DNA of 64,000 bases from Tillandsia leiboldiana (taxonomy: Eukaryota; Streptophyta; Magnoliopsida; Poales; Bromeliaceae). Below are positions 31,648 to 44,220 of the stretch, piece after piece. The notes under the pieces are model-generated. The model ran no database searches. It saw only the letters and a program-made list of their open reading frames with translations, and had not been told where the DNA came from. Both the position numbers and the translations under genes were made by a program. Positions within the stretch are counted from its first letter, which is position 1, and each line of letters begins with the position of its first letter. Location: the NCBI GenBank assembly GCA_029204045.2, contig JAQNDB010000531.1, positions 1-64,000 of the forward strand. Reading direction: 5' to 3'.

Positions 31648-32834
31648 CGAGTAGCCCCCTCCGTGCCGACGTTTAGTGTTGGGGCACCGAGGTAGGGTGG
31701 ACAGTTGACAGCGGGTAAGCTGTGGGATTGCTTTGATCAAGCGAGCCAGTTTTGGCGGATGAGTCATTCCGATTTGTGGGATTGAGTATGGAGCCCTTGG
31801 AGGCAGGGTCTTGTTCGGTGGGGGATAGAGAGTACTTGAAGGTCTTTATGGCAAGAGTTAACGCAGTTGCTGAACTGCACGCTCCATGTATAGAGGGACG
31901 GGGCGCATAGGATGTGAGTGTCTGAGAGTGGATTGTGCCAGGATACCTAGTAACTCATTGGGTCCCTCCAGTACGGATTTAGGACGCCTCATTGGAGTAG
32001 GCGCCGGGTGTGGAGCGTGGTATTGTAGCTCCTTTGGATTGGGATCTACCGCCTGAGGCGAGTTCTGATTGAGGCGCTTGGCGCCGGGTGATGGAGGACA
32101 GATCAGTCGGTGGAGGCATTCTCGATTTCTTTTTCCAGGATAGTGGATTTCTGAGGCAGTCGGAGCACATATGTTACAGCGGTCGGTGTGGTGGTACTTG
32201 CTGGGCTGGCGGGTTCAGTTTTCTTTCGCGGCGGTTGATTATGCCGCGAGGACAGTTTTCTTGGGGAGCCAGGCCCGGAGGTGTTGGTGTACTTGGGTTG
32301 CTTGAGGGTTATCTTCGCCTCTATAGTTTTGACTTCGGGAGCGAGGCGGATGTTTCGCTGTGGATGAGTAGACTTTTGGCTGGGTGTTGATGCCGGAGAG
32401 TCGGGGAATTGCTTCTACATCCCGACGGTTTAGAGATTTGAGAGCAGAGTCTACGTGATCAGTTGGGGGACTTATATTGGATACCTTGGGGGTACAGAGG
32501 TATTGGGATCGAGCATTTGTGCCGATGGACTTGTGGTTGGATTATCTGAGACCTTGGGAGGAGCGGATGCGTGTACTGATGCAGATTACTTGGTAGCTCG
32601 AGCGGTTAGCCCAGCTGTACTTGGATGAGGTGGTGCGGTTTTCTGGAATGCCAGCCTCTATTTTGGTTCTAATCAGAGACCCGAGGGTTGTATCGCGTCT
32701 CTGGAGGAGGTATTAGACAGCTTTGGGAGCTTGAGTGGTGGACGATTGGATTTTACTCCCTCTTTTTGGTTGAGGTTTCGGGTTGAGGATTGATTTTAGT
32801 TTCGAGGACGAAACTTTCTTTTAGTGGGGGAGGA
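31648..32834 (+). other. 3' interior of gypsy B with polypurine tract
   Basis: I see no recognisable domain. A 100-codon frame at 32088-32390 has no match I know. The region ends in GTGGGGGAGGA (32824-32834) abutting the 3' LTR. Confidence 0.6.
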
Positions 32835-35800
32835 TGTGATGACCTGGATCTCTGCAGAGCTGTGGTAGAGTCATTGGTGGCATCTAGGGAGCCTGTACTG
32901 TGTGTTGGAGGTGTTTGTGCACCAATTGGAGACAAGTGGCGGACTTTGGGCTTATTGGATCACGTGGGTGATCAATGGACTCTATCGGATCGTTAGAAGT
33001 GGTTTTGCGTGATGCGGATATTAGAAATGGACTCAGCGCGAAGTTTGGACCAAGGAATACCTTTCCGGATGCCTTCGGCAAATTTTGGAGTTGGAATTTG
33101 GCAAAATGGACGTCAAATTCGGATTCAGCGCGCGAAAACGGTCAAAACGGACTACCCACTTGTTTTTTTTGAGCTTCGGGTACTGTTCATGCCGGAACAG
33201 TGTTTCCGGCGACGGCGGCGGCGGCGGAGCGGCCGCAGGCGGCGCGGCGGACGGAGGCGCGGGCCGCCCGGTCCACGCGGCAGGCGTGCACCGGGGGCGG
33301 GACGCGTGGCGGCTCGGGAGTGGGCCGGTCCGCGGGGCGCGGTCCACAGAGAGTGCGGGGCGCACGGTGGACCAGGGGTGGACACGTGGCAGTGTCGGAG
33401 TGGGCGGTTTAGTGGACTAGGTCTACGGAACAGGCGGGCGTGGTGCAGTGGACCGGCGGGACACGTGGCGTCGTGTGGTTGGCGGGCTCTTGCAGGCTGG
33501 GTCCACGGAGGTGCACCGGGTGCCTCGGAACAGTGCGCGGCAGGCGGGCGCAGGCGCACGTGGGCGCGGCAGGGGGCGTTGACCGGGTGCGCGCCAGGTG
33601 TCGTCGCGGCGTTGGCCCACGCGTCGCGCAGTGGACGGCCAGCGCGGCTGTCCGCTGTTGCGGGGGCGACGTGGAGGCCTGGTGGGCTTTCGGGCGCGCA
33701 CAGTGTTGGGCCGGGCCCAACACTGTAGCCGCCCGAAAGTTGGGGCGCCCGGAAGTTGGGACATGGCGGGTATTTCCGGATTTGTTTTCAGGCTGTTTCT
33801 TCAGGCTATAAAAAGGGCCGAGTTCAACTGAAGAGAACTTTTTGCCTGTTCCTCCTTTCACAGTGCCACCTTCACGAGTTTTCTTCATCTCCCTGTGGCG
33901 GATCCATCTGCAGAGTTCCATATTTTTCGGCAGCACGCATCCCGAGGTTACCATTTTTACGGCGCGGCGCGACGCTCGTTCGTTTGTGTTCTTCTTCGTC
34001 GCATTTCGGTGCGAGGACTCCCCCGGCTTACCCCGAGCACCTTTTTCTGTGATTCTTGCGCCGTTAGCTTCACGACAGGTAGGGCTATGTTTCCCATGTT
34101 TACTGGTTTTTCCCATTCCGAGCTTTTCATGGGTTTTTCGGATCATCTTGTGACCTCATTTTCTGGGCGGAGTTTTGGGACAGCGGTGTGGTATTTTGGC
34201 GATATCTTCGCGCACAGGCATCGGAATGGGGTGATTCAAGAGGCGATTTGCATCTACATATCACGAGGAATATGCCCAAATTTTCTTGGAATTTTCGGAA
34301 TATTTCTCGAAGGTGAAAAAATATCTGTGAACAGTAGTTATTGCTACAGTTTTTGAGAATAGTTTAATTCGGGGTGGTTCCCTTGTCGGAATTGTTTCTC
34401 AGTGTAGGAAGCTCGGATTTGAGCGTGCAGGTAGTCGTTTCGACGGGTTCGTCGCGAGGATCGTGACGGTATTTTTCTTGGAATTTTCCGGGCACTTCTC
34501 GCAGGTAAAAACAGGGCATCTTTGGGACTGAATTCTGGACAGCATGTATGGGTACTTGTGTGCTTATTTGTGTGTATGTTTGGGGTAATTTTGTACAGCG
34601 ATCGCGGCGGCTGATTGGTTTGGGCGAGAGCACTTCTTGGACTTGGAATTAGCGATCGAGGTGGGTGGTTGTTGCTTACCTCTATTTTGACATGCTCACT
34701 AGGAATATTAGAGTGACCCCTCTATTTGGACATGCATGCTTAGGTGATATAATATTATGAGCCTTTCATGTGGGAATTACTGTTGTGGATATTTGATAGT
34801 GGTTGGGAGCTATACATGTTGGTATGATGGAATGTTAGCGTTTAACCTTGCATGTGGATTGGTTTGTTTATTTTGGACTTTGTGATTATCCTGTTAGTGT
34901 TGGTACTATTTTATGGATATTATGACATGCATAGGTGGATAGTAGTGCTTTAATTTGGAACATGGATGATAGACATGTGTGGTTGGATATTGTTTTAGCA
35001 TGATGGTTATATCTATGCGGCTCTATTAATTGTTACACATGTGGAACCACTATTGGTCGCCTTTTTCCTTTATTCCCTTGGGAACACTTGCATGCTTGTA
35101 TGGTCACCTAGATAGGCCACCTTTTTCTGCTACACTATCATGCTGGAACTTGACTTAGGAGAAACCTTGTTTGTTTCTTTCTCCTTTTCGTTAGTCAGGT
35201 GGGTTTGCTCGGGTTTGAGCAGGGGTTTGGGATAGTGTAGCCGGGGCCTGGATTATGGATCATGGGTTTTGGCGGCGACCGCGGATATTGGGCGGTCGAC
35301 CGGATGTCGGTTATAGGACATCGGTGATAGGGCATGATTATGGACTAGAGGGTTTTGTGGCAACCGCGGATAGTAGGCGGTTGGCTAGATGTCGGGTGTG
35401 GGGCATGGTTGTGATTGTGGGTTATTCCGGCGACCGCGGGTATTGGGCGGTTGACCGGAGGTCGGTTGTTAGACCTGGTCGTGGATTGTGGGGTGTTGCG
35501 GCAATCGCGGATATTGGGCGATTGACCGGATGGTTACTCTTGCATCTGATTGGGAATCAGTTTTCTTTTAGTGGAAGGTTGTGTTCCACTGGGGCTTTAT
35601 AGTTGTGATCCAATCCTGCTTTTATCACCGGCGCGGTTATTGCCCGATGATGCTTTTATTACACCGGCGCGGTTATTGCCCGGTGATGCTTTACTCGTGT
35701 GGGTGTTTTTGTAAACCTCTCATTTGGGATTTATCACTAGGCCTATTAGAATGCTCTTGATTTTGCTGTTAGTAAATCTGTGGAATGGACCTAGCATGCT

Positions 35801-37191
35801 TGTATGAAGTCCTGGTTTCTTTGTTGATAATCGCATTGTTAGAAAACTACAAGTTAATTAATGGTGAGTCCATGCTTTAAACATGTAGTAGAATTACTTG
35901 GAATTTATGCTAAATCCCTGTCTTGTTGATTGATTAAATGAAAGGCTGAGGTATGCGGTTAGGGTACTTAAAATGGTTCAACGAGTTAATGACTTTTGCA
36001 TGCTTGAATGGTCACCTAGATAGGCCACCTTCTTTTCTGCTACACTATCATGCTGGAATTGACTTAGGAGAAACCATGTTGCATTCTTTCTTCAGTCACT
36101 TAAACATAGGGGATATTATGCTCGGGTCAGAGCAGGGGCTGGGATAGTGTAGTCAGATACTTGGGTTTCGGGGAGAGGGTTTTGGGCTTCCTTCGGGAGA
36201 CGGTACTTTTCCTTATAGAGCTGAGTGCGCAATTTGCAGACTTGAGACCCTGGGACTCCTGTCCCATATCGGTGTTATGCGTAGGCTGGCATACCCGATT
36301 TGGCAGACATTGAGAACCCTACCCCTTATCGGTGCTATGCGTAGGCTGGCATACCCGATTTAGCAGACCCTGGGACTCCTGTCCCATATCGGTGTTATGC
36401 GTAGGCTGGCATACCCGATTTGGCAGACATTGAGAACCCTACCCCTTATCGGTGCTATGCGTAGGCTGGCATACCCGATTTGGCAGACATTGAGACTCCT
36501 ATCCCACACCGGTGTTATGCGTAGGCTGGCATACCCGATGTGGCAGGCTTCGATTTTCTGATGCATACATTTAGCTATCTTTAGCTGGGCAGGTAGAGGC
36601 ATTGTAGTGGTAGATTTCCCTTTTGGTAGCGGTTTCATTTCTTACCACTCTTCTTTATTCTTTAGCCTCTGGTAGACCTAGTGGGTGTGTCAGAGTTTGA
36701 GGATTTACCCACTAGGGGAGGCTACTGGTTTACTAGTAGTTCTCACCCCCATTCTTCTTTCCTCTTTTGCTTCTTCCTTGTTTTGCAGTGCCTTCTGCGG
36801 GTGCTGCTGGGCTTTCAGCGGCGGGTCGAGGAGAGAGGACGGCTGAGTAGATAGATCTCGAGGCAGGATGAGCGTGTTAGCTGGACTGTTGGTGTACCCA
36901 GGTTTTCCTCAGACGGTTGTACTCTTTCATTTGGGACTGGCTTTTGCCAGCAGGTTGTATTTATTTTGGTGAGCTGGGAGAGACAGATGTATCATTTATA
37001 CAAATGTATTGTATTTTATTTCCAGCTTCAGTCTGAGATGTATTAGTTTTAGTTCAGCTCTGTTTTTATTGCTCTTTTATTGTTATCTCTTATATCTGAG
37101 CAGGCTTGGCGCTTCGTGTACACGGGAAATACCGTGTGCACGGCGGATCTGTAGACGGGCCCGGGTTCTGGTTTACACCCGGGGTGTGACA
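32835..37191 (+). repeat. 3' LTR of gypsy B
   Basis: It is 4357 bp, nearly identical to 26340-30709 except for the missing 13-bp unit and a few substitutions (for example CTCTATCGG versus CTCTGTCGG, and GGGGTGTGACA at the end). GTCCT follows at 37192. Confidence 0.93.
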
Positions 37192-37196
37192 GTCCT

Positions 37197-37948
37197 TGTC
37201 GAAATTGTTGCAATTGTTTCTCACATACTCCAGAAGTTGTGGAGGAACATTTGGTATGGAAGGGATTCTCATTAGGTTATACCGACTGGGTATTTCACGG
37301 AGAATCTTTTATTTCTTCTTCTAGTGAAGCTGCTCAACATGCCCCAAGCATTACAGACTACACTAATGTGCAACAAGAAATCATAGGACAAGAAAATATG
37401 AGAGGATTGCTCCAAGATGCCTTTGGATTTTCCAATATAATTTTAAATAGTGATTCAATAGTCGATGAGGATAATATTGAAAATTCTAGTGAAAGAACTA
37501 CACAACAACATTTGCCAAATGTTGATGCAACTTCATATGCAACTTTGATGCAAGATTGTGATCAAGAGCTTTACCCAGGATGCACAAATTTTTCGAAATT
37601 CTCTTTTATACTCCAGCTTTTCCATCTCAAAATATTTGAATGGGTGGTCCGGAAAATCTTTCACTATGTTACTCCAACTACTAAAGGATGCTTTTCCGAA
37701 GGGCGTTTCATTGCCATCATCTTCATATGAAGCTAAAAAGTTAATAAAACAATTAGGGCTCGGATACGAAAAAATTCATGCGTGTCCTAATGATTGCATG
37801 TTATATTGGAATGAAAGTGTAAACGAAGAAAACTGCCGTACATGTGGAGCTTCAAGGTGGATAATAAATAAAGATGATGAGGATGATTCTGTACAAGAAT
37901 ATGAAGATACAATAAAAAAGAAAAAACCGGCAAAAGTATTACGATATT
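37197..37948 (+). pseudogene. TNP2-like transposase, middle part
   Basis: The frame resumes after gypsy B with the Cys-rich end of the transposase-associated domain, then VEEHLVWKGFSLGYTDWVFH. After an acidic linker it has DQELYPGCTNFSKFSF, then a one-base frameshift near 37637 into YLNGWSGKSFTMLLQLLKDA and GLGYEKIHACPNDCMLYWNE with a CRTCGASRW zinc-type motif. This is the conserved core before the Transposase_21 domain. The fragment is interrupted at 37948 by solo LTR H. Confidence 0.88.
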
Positions 37949-38234
37949 TGTCACGCCCCGGGGGTTTTAAACGCGCGGAAAGATAGCCACCGAAGCTACC
38001 AAACTGACGTATTATATTTTTTTTTTGAAACCAAACTTCCCCGGTGCGTGCCCAGATCCGCCGCATATACAAATTCACTCTGCAAACGGGCAGAGTCTCC
38101 TTTGTATATGCACGGCGTCCTGACTACAATATCCATACAACAAAGTCTTTAACCACACTAGTTTATCAGTCAAGCACACACAACTATTTTCCACAAGTAA
38201 TAAAGAGGCCGACTATATCTGAAAGGATAAAACC

Positions 38235-38445
38235 GCAGGGTTTTGAAAGCGGTGCCCACACGACACCCCAGTTTTGCAAACCATTTCTAAATCCATAAAT
38301 CCACAAGGTTTTGCAAACGGTGCCCACACGACACCCAGGTTTTACAAAGCTATTTTCGCAATCACATAAATCCACAGGGTTTTGAAAACAGTGCCCACAC
38401 GACACCCACATATTTTTAAAACTATTTTCGCAAGGTTTTCTTTTT
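38235..38445. repeat. ~70-bp tandem repeats in solo LTR H
   Basis: Three copies centred on GGTTTTG(A/C)AA...GTGCCCACACGACACC, near 38240, 38308 and 38378. Gypsy A's LTR has a single equivalent at about 16975-17035. Confidence 0.85.
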
Positions 38446-39469
38446 CCTTTTTTTTTGTAGTTTGAAACGGCCAACTAAATAGAAGTAAAATAACAGTCAT
38501 TCACAAGGTATGAAGACACTCCAACATCCACGTCGACCCCACAAGGGTATCGAAATCCACAAAGTAAGCTACTAACGGGAAATAAAATGAACAAGGAAAG
38601 AAAAGACCGAGTCTGCAGCCTCGAAGGGCTGAAGGATCGCTCGTGCGGCCTCACCGATGCCCTAGCACTCGCCCCTGGACGAACCTGTCACGGAGTGGGA
38701 AGTCAGTGACCAGAAATAAAAACCAAAGAGAAAAGGCTAAAAGTAAGGCAAACCACAATAAAACCAGAGTAACCGTCCTCCTCAATGTGCAACCAACCGT
38801 GGAAACTCCTACCCTGTACAATCCAAACCCGGGCACCTACCCCGGGAACCCCGCCGAGCACCTATCTCAGCAAATCGCACCGAGCACCTGCCCCGGTGCC
38901 ACCTCGAGCACCTGCCTCGGCACCGCTCACACCCCCCACCCATGAGGGCCCCCATTACGTCACCCACACGTGGGGTACACGGGTCAACGTACCACTTTTT
39001 CGGAAAAGCACACCCTCGCGGTGGCCAAACCGCTGGTGTGCGTGTAGCTACCTCGAGCCTCGAACTAAGTATATATATACATATATATATAATAATTTAA
39101 ACATGGTTAGCACGGAAATACGCATTTACTTTATTCTTCCCTCTGCCCAGACATGCAAAGTTTATAACTCATACCCCTCCCCGAATAACCATGGAAGAGT
39201 ACCCACCTTGTGCGTGTCGACCGGCGCTCCACTCGTCCGCGACTGTGTGCCTGTCAGGTTTACGATGTCCCGCGCCCCTGAAGGAACAAAAGTATGCTAA
39301 GCCTAGATGACCAAGACGCCAAAGTCGACTCAGAATAGGAGACGAAAAAACTGACGCGACCTCAAGACTCCGTGCGGTGAAGTTCCCCGCACGGCACCGA
39401 CCCGTGCGGAGCGCACACCTCCCGCGAACGGCCCCGCGCGGCCCCAACCAGGGCGGCGCGGCTCGACTG

Positions 39470-40150
39470 CGGGCGGGCCTTGCCGCGCGGCGCGCTGCCT
39501 GCAGGCAGCCCCGCGCGGCGCCCTGCCGCGCGGCGCAGTGCCTGCGGGCAGCCCCGCGCGGCGGCCCCTGCCGCGCGGCGCACTGCCTGCAGGCAGCCCG
39601 GTGGCCCCTGCCGCGCGGCGCTCCCGCGGGCAGTCCCGCGCGGCGGCCCCTGCCGCGCGGCGCGCTGCCTGCAGGCAGCCCGCGCGGCACCAGTCCGCGC
39701 GGCGCTCCTTCGGACAGCCCTGCGCGGCGGCCCATGCCGCGCGGCGCGCTGCCTGCAAGCAGCCCGCGCGGCACCAGCCCGCGCGGCGCTCCTGCTGGCA
39801 GCCCCGCGTGGCGGCCCCTGCCGCGCGGCGCGCTGCCTGCAGGCAGCCCGCTCGGCACCAGCCCGCGCGGCGCTCCTGCGGGCAGCCGCGCGCGGCGGCA
39901 CCTGCCGCGCGGCGCCCTGCCTGCAGGCAGCCCCCCGCGGCGGCACCTGCCGCTCGGCGCGCTGCCTGCAGGCAACCCCGCGCAGCAGCCCCTGCCGCGC
40001 GGCCAGCTGCCTGCAGGCAGCCCGCGCGGCGCTCCTGCGGGCAGCCCCGCGCGGCGGCCCCTGCCGCGCGGCGCGCTGCCTGCAGGCAGCCCGCGTGGCG
40101 CGCCTGCGGGCAGCCCCACACGACGCGCTGCCTGCGGGCAGCCCCGCACG
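39470..40150. repeat. GC-rich tandem array in solo LTR H
   Basis: Roughly ten imperfect units combine GCGCTGCCTGCAGGCAGCCC and CCGCGCGGCGGCCCCTGCCG. It is rich in palindromes and CpG. Long open frames on both strands here (up to 326 codons) are by-products of composition. Confidence 0.9.
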
Positions 40151-40808
40151 GCGGCCCCAAGAACTGCAGCGGCGGCGATCCGCCCCCCCCCCCCCCCGCA
40201 ACGAGACGACCAACAGAAACTAAACGCGACAAAACCCCAACGAACTACTCACCTTCTATTTGCTGGAGGAAGACGAGGGAGGGGATCGTCCACCTTCGCC
40301 CGATCAACCCGCAGCAAGGTAAATCTCCTTCCTTCTCCCTAGATCCCCACGCTGGAATTTTGTGCCGGTAATTTGAAGCGAGAGTGAAAAAGGGTTGGGG
40401 TTCCTGTTTCTTTCCTCTCTCAGGTCGCGCCCGCGTCTAACCTAACCGCAAAAAAATAAGAGTACCTAAGGGGAAAAAAAAAACCCTAAGTCCCCAGCAT
40501 ACAAACCCAGTCCAACGAACTTCAAACGAGGGGTCCGGGTTACCTCGAAAAGCGTGCTGATCGCCAGCACGCTTTCTGGCGCGCCCAAACTGGTCGCAAC
40601 CTTCAAAAATTATTTCTGGGAGATTCCGGGGTCGAAATTCGAATCCGATCGCGCCACCGTTCCCCGTTTCGCGAGCTCTAGCATCTAAAAATACCCGTGA
40701 GCCCCGACGGGCTGCCCAGAAACAAACCACTATAAGCTCCCGCTGGACCACTAAAAGTAAGGTGAAAATAAAATAAAATTACCAAAAAGAAGCGGGTATT
40801 ACAATATT

Positions 40809-41023
40809 TTCCGTTAATACCGAGATTAAAAAGAATTTTTATGTCATCAAAGATGGCTTCCTCCATGAGATGGCATGAAGAAGGTCGAACAAAGGATGGA
40901 ATCTTAAGACACCCAGCAGATGCTTTGGCATGGAAATCATTCGATTCTCACCATCCGAATTTTGCGTCTGATCCTCGTAGTATAAGACTTGGATTAGCTA
41001 GCGACGGATTGAAGACGCTTTAA
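40809..41023 (+). pseudogene. TNP2-like transposase, continuation after solo LTR H
   Basis: It continues the frame with FPLIPRLKRIFMSSK, MRWHEEGRTKDGILRHPADA, FASDPRSIRLGLASDG, the conserved start of Transposase_21. The expected FNPF motif is replaced by KTL and a stop at 41021-41023. The catalytic C-terminal half is missing, so the transposase is truncated. Confidence 0.88.
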
Positions 41024-42810
41024 TTCGCATTCAGCCTGACAATTAAGTGATACCTAACGTTTTATGAAAAGCTATTTTCCATATTTTAGGGAAGACTTAC
41101 CTTTTCTTTTCCTGGTAAAAATTCTTAGGAAAAACAGGAATTAGCACAAGAGTTGCCTGCGTATTCACTGAAGTTATTGCTTCCATTTCCATTTCTTCGA
41201 CACCAAATAGTACGATGTGAAAATAGTTTTCAATTCTCATGGACCAAATTACAGAAAACAGTCTTCCTTTGAAGAACCGTTAAAACACATTTTCAATTAT
41301 TTTCTTGCAACCTAGCAGCCCCTTGATTGAGGAGCGTGAGTCTATTGTTTGGCCAATAACGAGTCCACAGCTTTCTGGCTGGAGTTGGAAGCCCGAATGA
41401 GTTTCTGAACCAAAAGACTAAAAACTCCATTTGAAGCTTATGCTTCTTACTTCATTAGAAAGCTCTTGAGGGAATTTTAATGAAAAAGCTGATCTGGATT
41501 CCTCCAACAACTTTTCTTGAACAAACTCCAAAAAGGTCAAATAGGCCTATAGGTGAATGTTACATAGCAGCATAGGACAGCGAAACAAGTGAAGGCCCTT
41601 TGAATTTTGGCTCTGCCATAGAATGTAGTTGAACTGTGTGCATTTTAATAGCTAAACTGCTGTAACTAAATCTAATTTTTTTGGCTCCCTGAGATAATAT
41701 AATCCACATTGTGTATTCTCCTCTTAGCTTAGTGTGTGTTCTCAGCTAAACATATGCACATTGATTTTGTTAAATCTTCTTTCATAAAGATTATGTATTT
41801 TTACTTGTCATGCTGCATTAAATTTCATCTCAACATAAATTTTTGATGTTCTCAGCCTGAGCTGCTGCTTCCTGCTGAGCTGCTGCTCAAAGCAGCAGCC
41901 TGAGCTGCTGCTTGAGCAGCAGCTCTCAGGCTGCTGCTTTCAGCAGCAGCAAGCTGGTTGCTGCTCAAATTTTTAAAGCTCTAAATTTTGTTTTAACTTT
42001 TTTGCGGTATTCAAATGATTTTAAAGCTCAATTTTATATATGCTCAATTTTACATGCTCAATTTTACATATGCTCAATTTTACATGCTCAATTTTACAAA
42101 TAGGACCTTAATTTGACTCTATCCATACATGCATACAAATAGGACCTTAATTTGACTCTATCACTTATATTATACGTCAACAAGAGATCTAAGATAGTCA
42201 TAACATATCTATGCTCAATTTTACAAATAGGACCTTAATTTGACTCTATCATAATTGGATTCACCTTCTGCTGCTGCTCGTTTGAGTAGCCTGAGCTGCT
42301 GCTTGAGCAGCTCTGCTCAAGCAGCAGCCTGCAGCAGGCAGCCTGCTGCTCAAGCTTGCTGCTTGAGCAGCAGCTCAGGCTGCTGCTCAAGCAGCAGCTC
42401 AGGCTACTGCTTTGAGCAGCAGCTCAGTAGGAAGCAGCAGCTCAGGCGATAAAATTTACATGCTCAATTTTACAAATAGGACCTTAATTTGACTCTATCC
42501 ATACATGCATACAAATAGAACCTTAATTTGACTCTATCACTTATATTATACGTCAACAAGAGATCTAAGATAGTCATAACATATCTATGCTCAATTTTAC
42601 ATGCTCAATTTTACAAATAGGACCTTAATTTGACTCTATCTTAATTTGACTCTATCATAATTGGACCTTAATTTGACTCTATCTAATTGCTCAAAGCAGC
42701 AGCTCAAACTGCTGCTTCCTGCTGAGCTCTAAATTTATAAAGCTCTAAATTTTTAAAGCTCGTAATTTTTAAAGCTCTAAATTTTTACTATTATTTTTCT
42801 TTCTTGTAGA
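41024..42810 (+). repeat. CACTA interior with CTG/CAG clusters and interspersed A/T repeats
   Basis: No coding sequence is recognised. Clusters of GAGCTGCTGCTTGAGCAGCA-type repeats (41860-41965, 42268-42450, 42690-42730) alternate with repeated TGCTCAATTTTACAAATAGG and ACCTTAATTTGACTCTATC phrases. A block of about 110 bp (CTTATATTATACGTCAACAA...) occurs twice (about 42160, 42540). Confidence 0.8.
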
Positions 42811-43872
42811 GTAAGTTTGTTCTTCCTTATGATGATAAAGTTGAAGCATGGGTGTTGAAATCAGTAAGTAGAAAATGGAAAGATTACAAGCACGAGCTTA
42901 AAGCAAAATATAAAAAGCCTTAAAGTACACAAGCAGAGATTGCCAGTAATATTCCACCCGAAATTGTGTCACAACAATGGATAGATCTTGTCCGCAATTG
43001 GTTTTCGGAGAGAAGTGAGGTAGTTAATTTTGATCAATTAGATAATACTTTTTGTAGTTTACTCAAAGTTTTCTACTATAGTTTTGAATTGACATATTTT
43101 ATTTCTATAGAATCTCTCCAGAATTAGAAAGGCATCTCGTGCAAATCATACAACTCCTCACACAACTGGTTCCAAAAGTTTTGTAAGAACGAGACATGAA
43201 TTTGTATTAAATTCTTTCTTTATTCTATAAATTTACTTATATATATTTTTATGTTTCTAGTTTCAAGTTGATTTAGTTGAATTATATTTTTGTGCTTGTT
43301 AATATGATTATTGTCAGGTGGAGCAAAATGATAGAGATCCAGGACGTATTGAGTTTTTTGTAATAACTCACAAAACTAAAGATGGAGAATATATTAACAA
43401 AGCATCAAATGATTTTGCGGTATTCAGAATGCATTTTGTTTTAACTTTTTTATGCATCAATAAACTTATTTGGCAAGTAATTGATATGTTTATGTATCTT
43501 GCTTTAATGTAGGAGGACTTATTGGGAGATCTAACTAAACAAGCGAGCACATCGGAGTTCTCAAATGCCACCAAAGAAATTGAAGATGGTATTTTCAAGG
43601 AAAAAAAAGGAGAAGATCGATATGGTCGTGTGAGGGGCTATGGGATTGGTCCTACACCAACACAAGTTTTTGGAATTCAAGCTCAACTAAGGAATGTAGA
43701 GAATGAAAGGCATGATCCAATGAAAGAGGAAGTTCAAAAGTTGCAAGCTCAAATGCAAGATATGCAAAAGAAACACGAATCGGAAATGGATGAAATAAAA
43801 TCTCTATTGCATAGGCTTGTCGACCAATCCGGGAACTTAGGCATTGAGACAAGAGAATCACCATCACTATAG
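42811..43872 (+). pseudogene. Transposase_24/TNPA-like second CACTA gene
   Basis: Apparent exons: 42811-43018 (EAWVLKSVSRKWKDYKHELK...QQWIDLVRNWFSE), 43112-43210 (LSRIRKASRANHTTPHTTGS), 43319-43418 (NDRDPGRIEFFVITHKTKDG) and 43513-43872 (GYGIGPTPTQVFG, then a coiled coil). This matches the Ptta/En-Spm plant transposase family (Transposase_24), whose members bind DNA or regulate transposition. Introns have GT...AG ends (TTTCTATAG, TTGTCAG, AATGTAG). An in-frame TAA near 42921 breaks exon 1, and no start codon upstream was identified. Confidence 0.75.
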
Positions 43873-44117
43873 ATGATTTAGATGACTTTGACTTTTTGTT
43901 AGTTTTAATTTTGTAAAAATTAGAAGTATCATACTTTTGTAACTAACTTTATATGCAAATAGATTGTTACTGTTTTGACTTAGTAACAAAATACATTTGG
44001 AATGAAGTTTATATTTTGACTATTTATTTATATTGTTGTCATTGTGATTAGTTCTTTGATTATAAATGTGTATGAGAAATATATTTTAGTTCTTACTTGA
44101 ATTTTTGTTTGTATTGC

Positions 44118-44217
<100 letters not shown>

Positions 44218-44220
44218 TAC

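Larger units (their letters stand above)
26340..37191 (+). mobile_element. Non-autonomous Ty3/gypsy, LARD-like (gypsy B)
   Basis: The 10,852-bp element has LTRs at 26340-30709 and 32835-37191, a Met-tRNA primer site (30717-30728), a 2.1-kb interior and a polypurine tract (GTGGGGGAGGA, 32824-32834). A GTCCT duplication is at 26335-26339 and 37192-37196. The interior shows no gag, protease, RT or integrase; instead it has a 45-bp tandem array. The leader matches gypsy C, which suggests trans-mobilisation by a C-like partner. I count about six LTR substitutions plus a 13-bp repeat-unit difference in 4.36 kb, so it is young. Large LTRs with a non-coding core fit the LARD class. Confidence 0.92.
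37949..40803 (-). repeat. Solo LTR H of a Tekay-like gypsy
   Basis: TGTCACGCCCCGGGGG...GGGTATTACA, 2855 bp, flanked by ATATT at 37944-37948 and 40804-40808. The first 0.7 kb resembles gypsy A's LTR (GTGCCCACACGACAC, AGAGTCTCCTTTGTATATGC), so it is a related family with a different U3. No interior is present, so two LTRs recombined. Confidence 0.92.

Noticed and set aside
31125..31767. 183- and 208-codon repeat proteins on opposite strands
   Set aside because: Product of a 45-bp array whose length is divisible by three. Both strands are open, so coding is not supported.
39169..40371. Overlapping open frames of up to 326 codons on both strands
   Set aside because: They lie in the GC-rich tandem array of solo LTR H. 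All frames stay open because stop codons are absent from the repeat, and the products are Ala/Arg/Pro/Gly strings.
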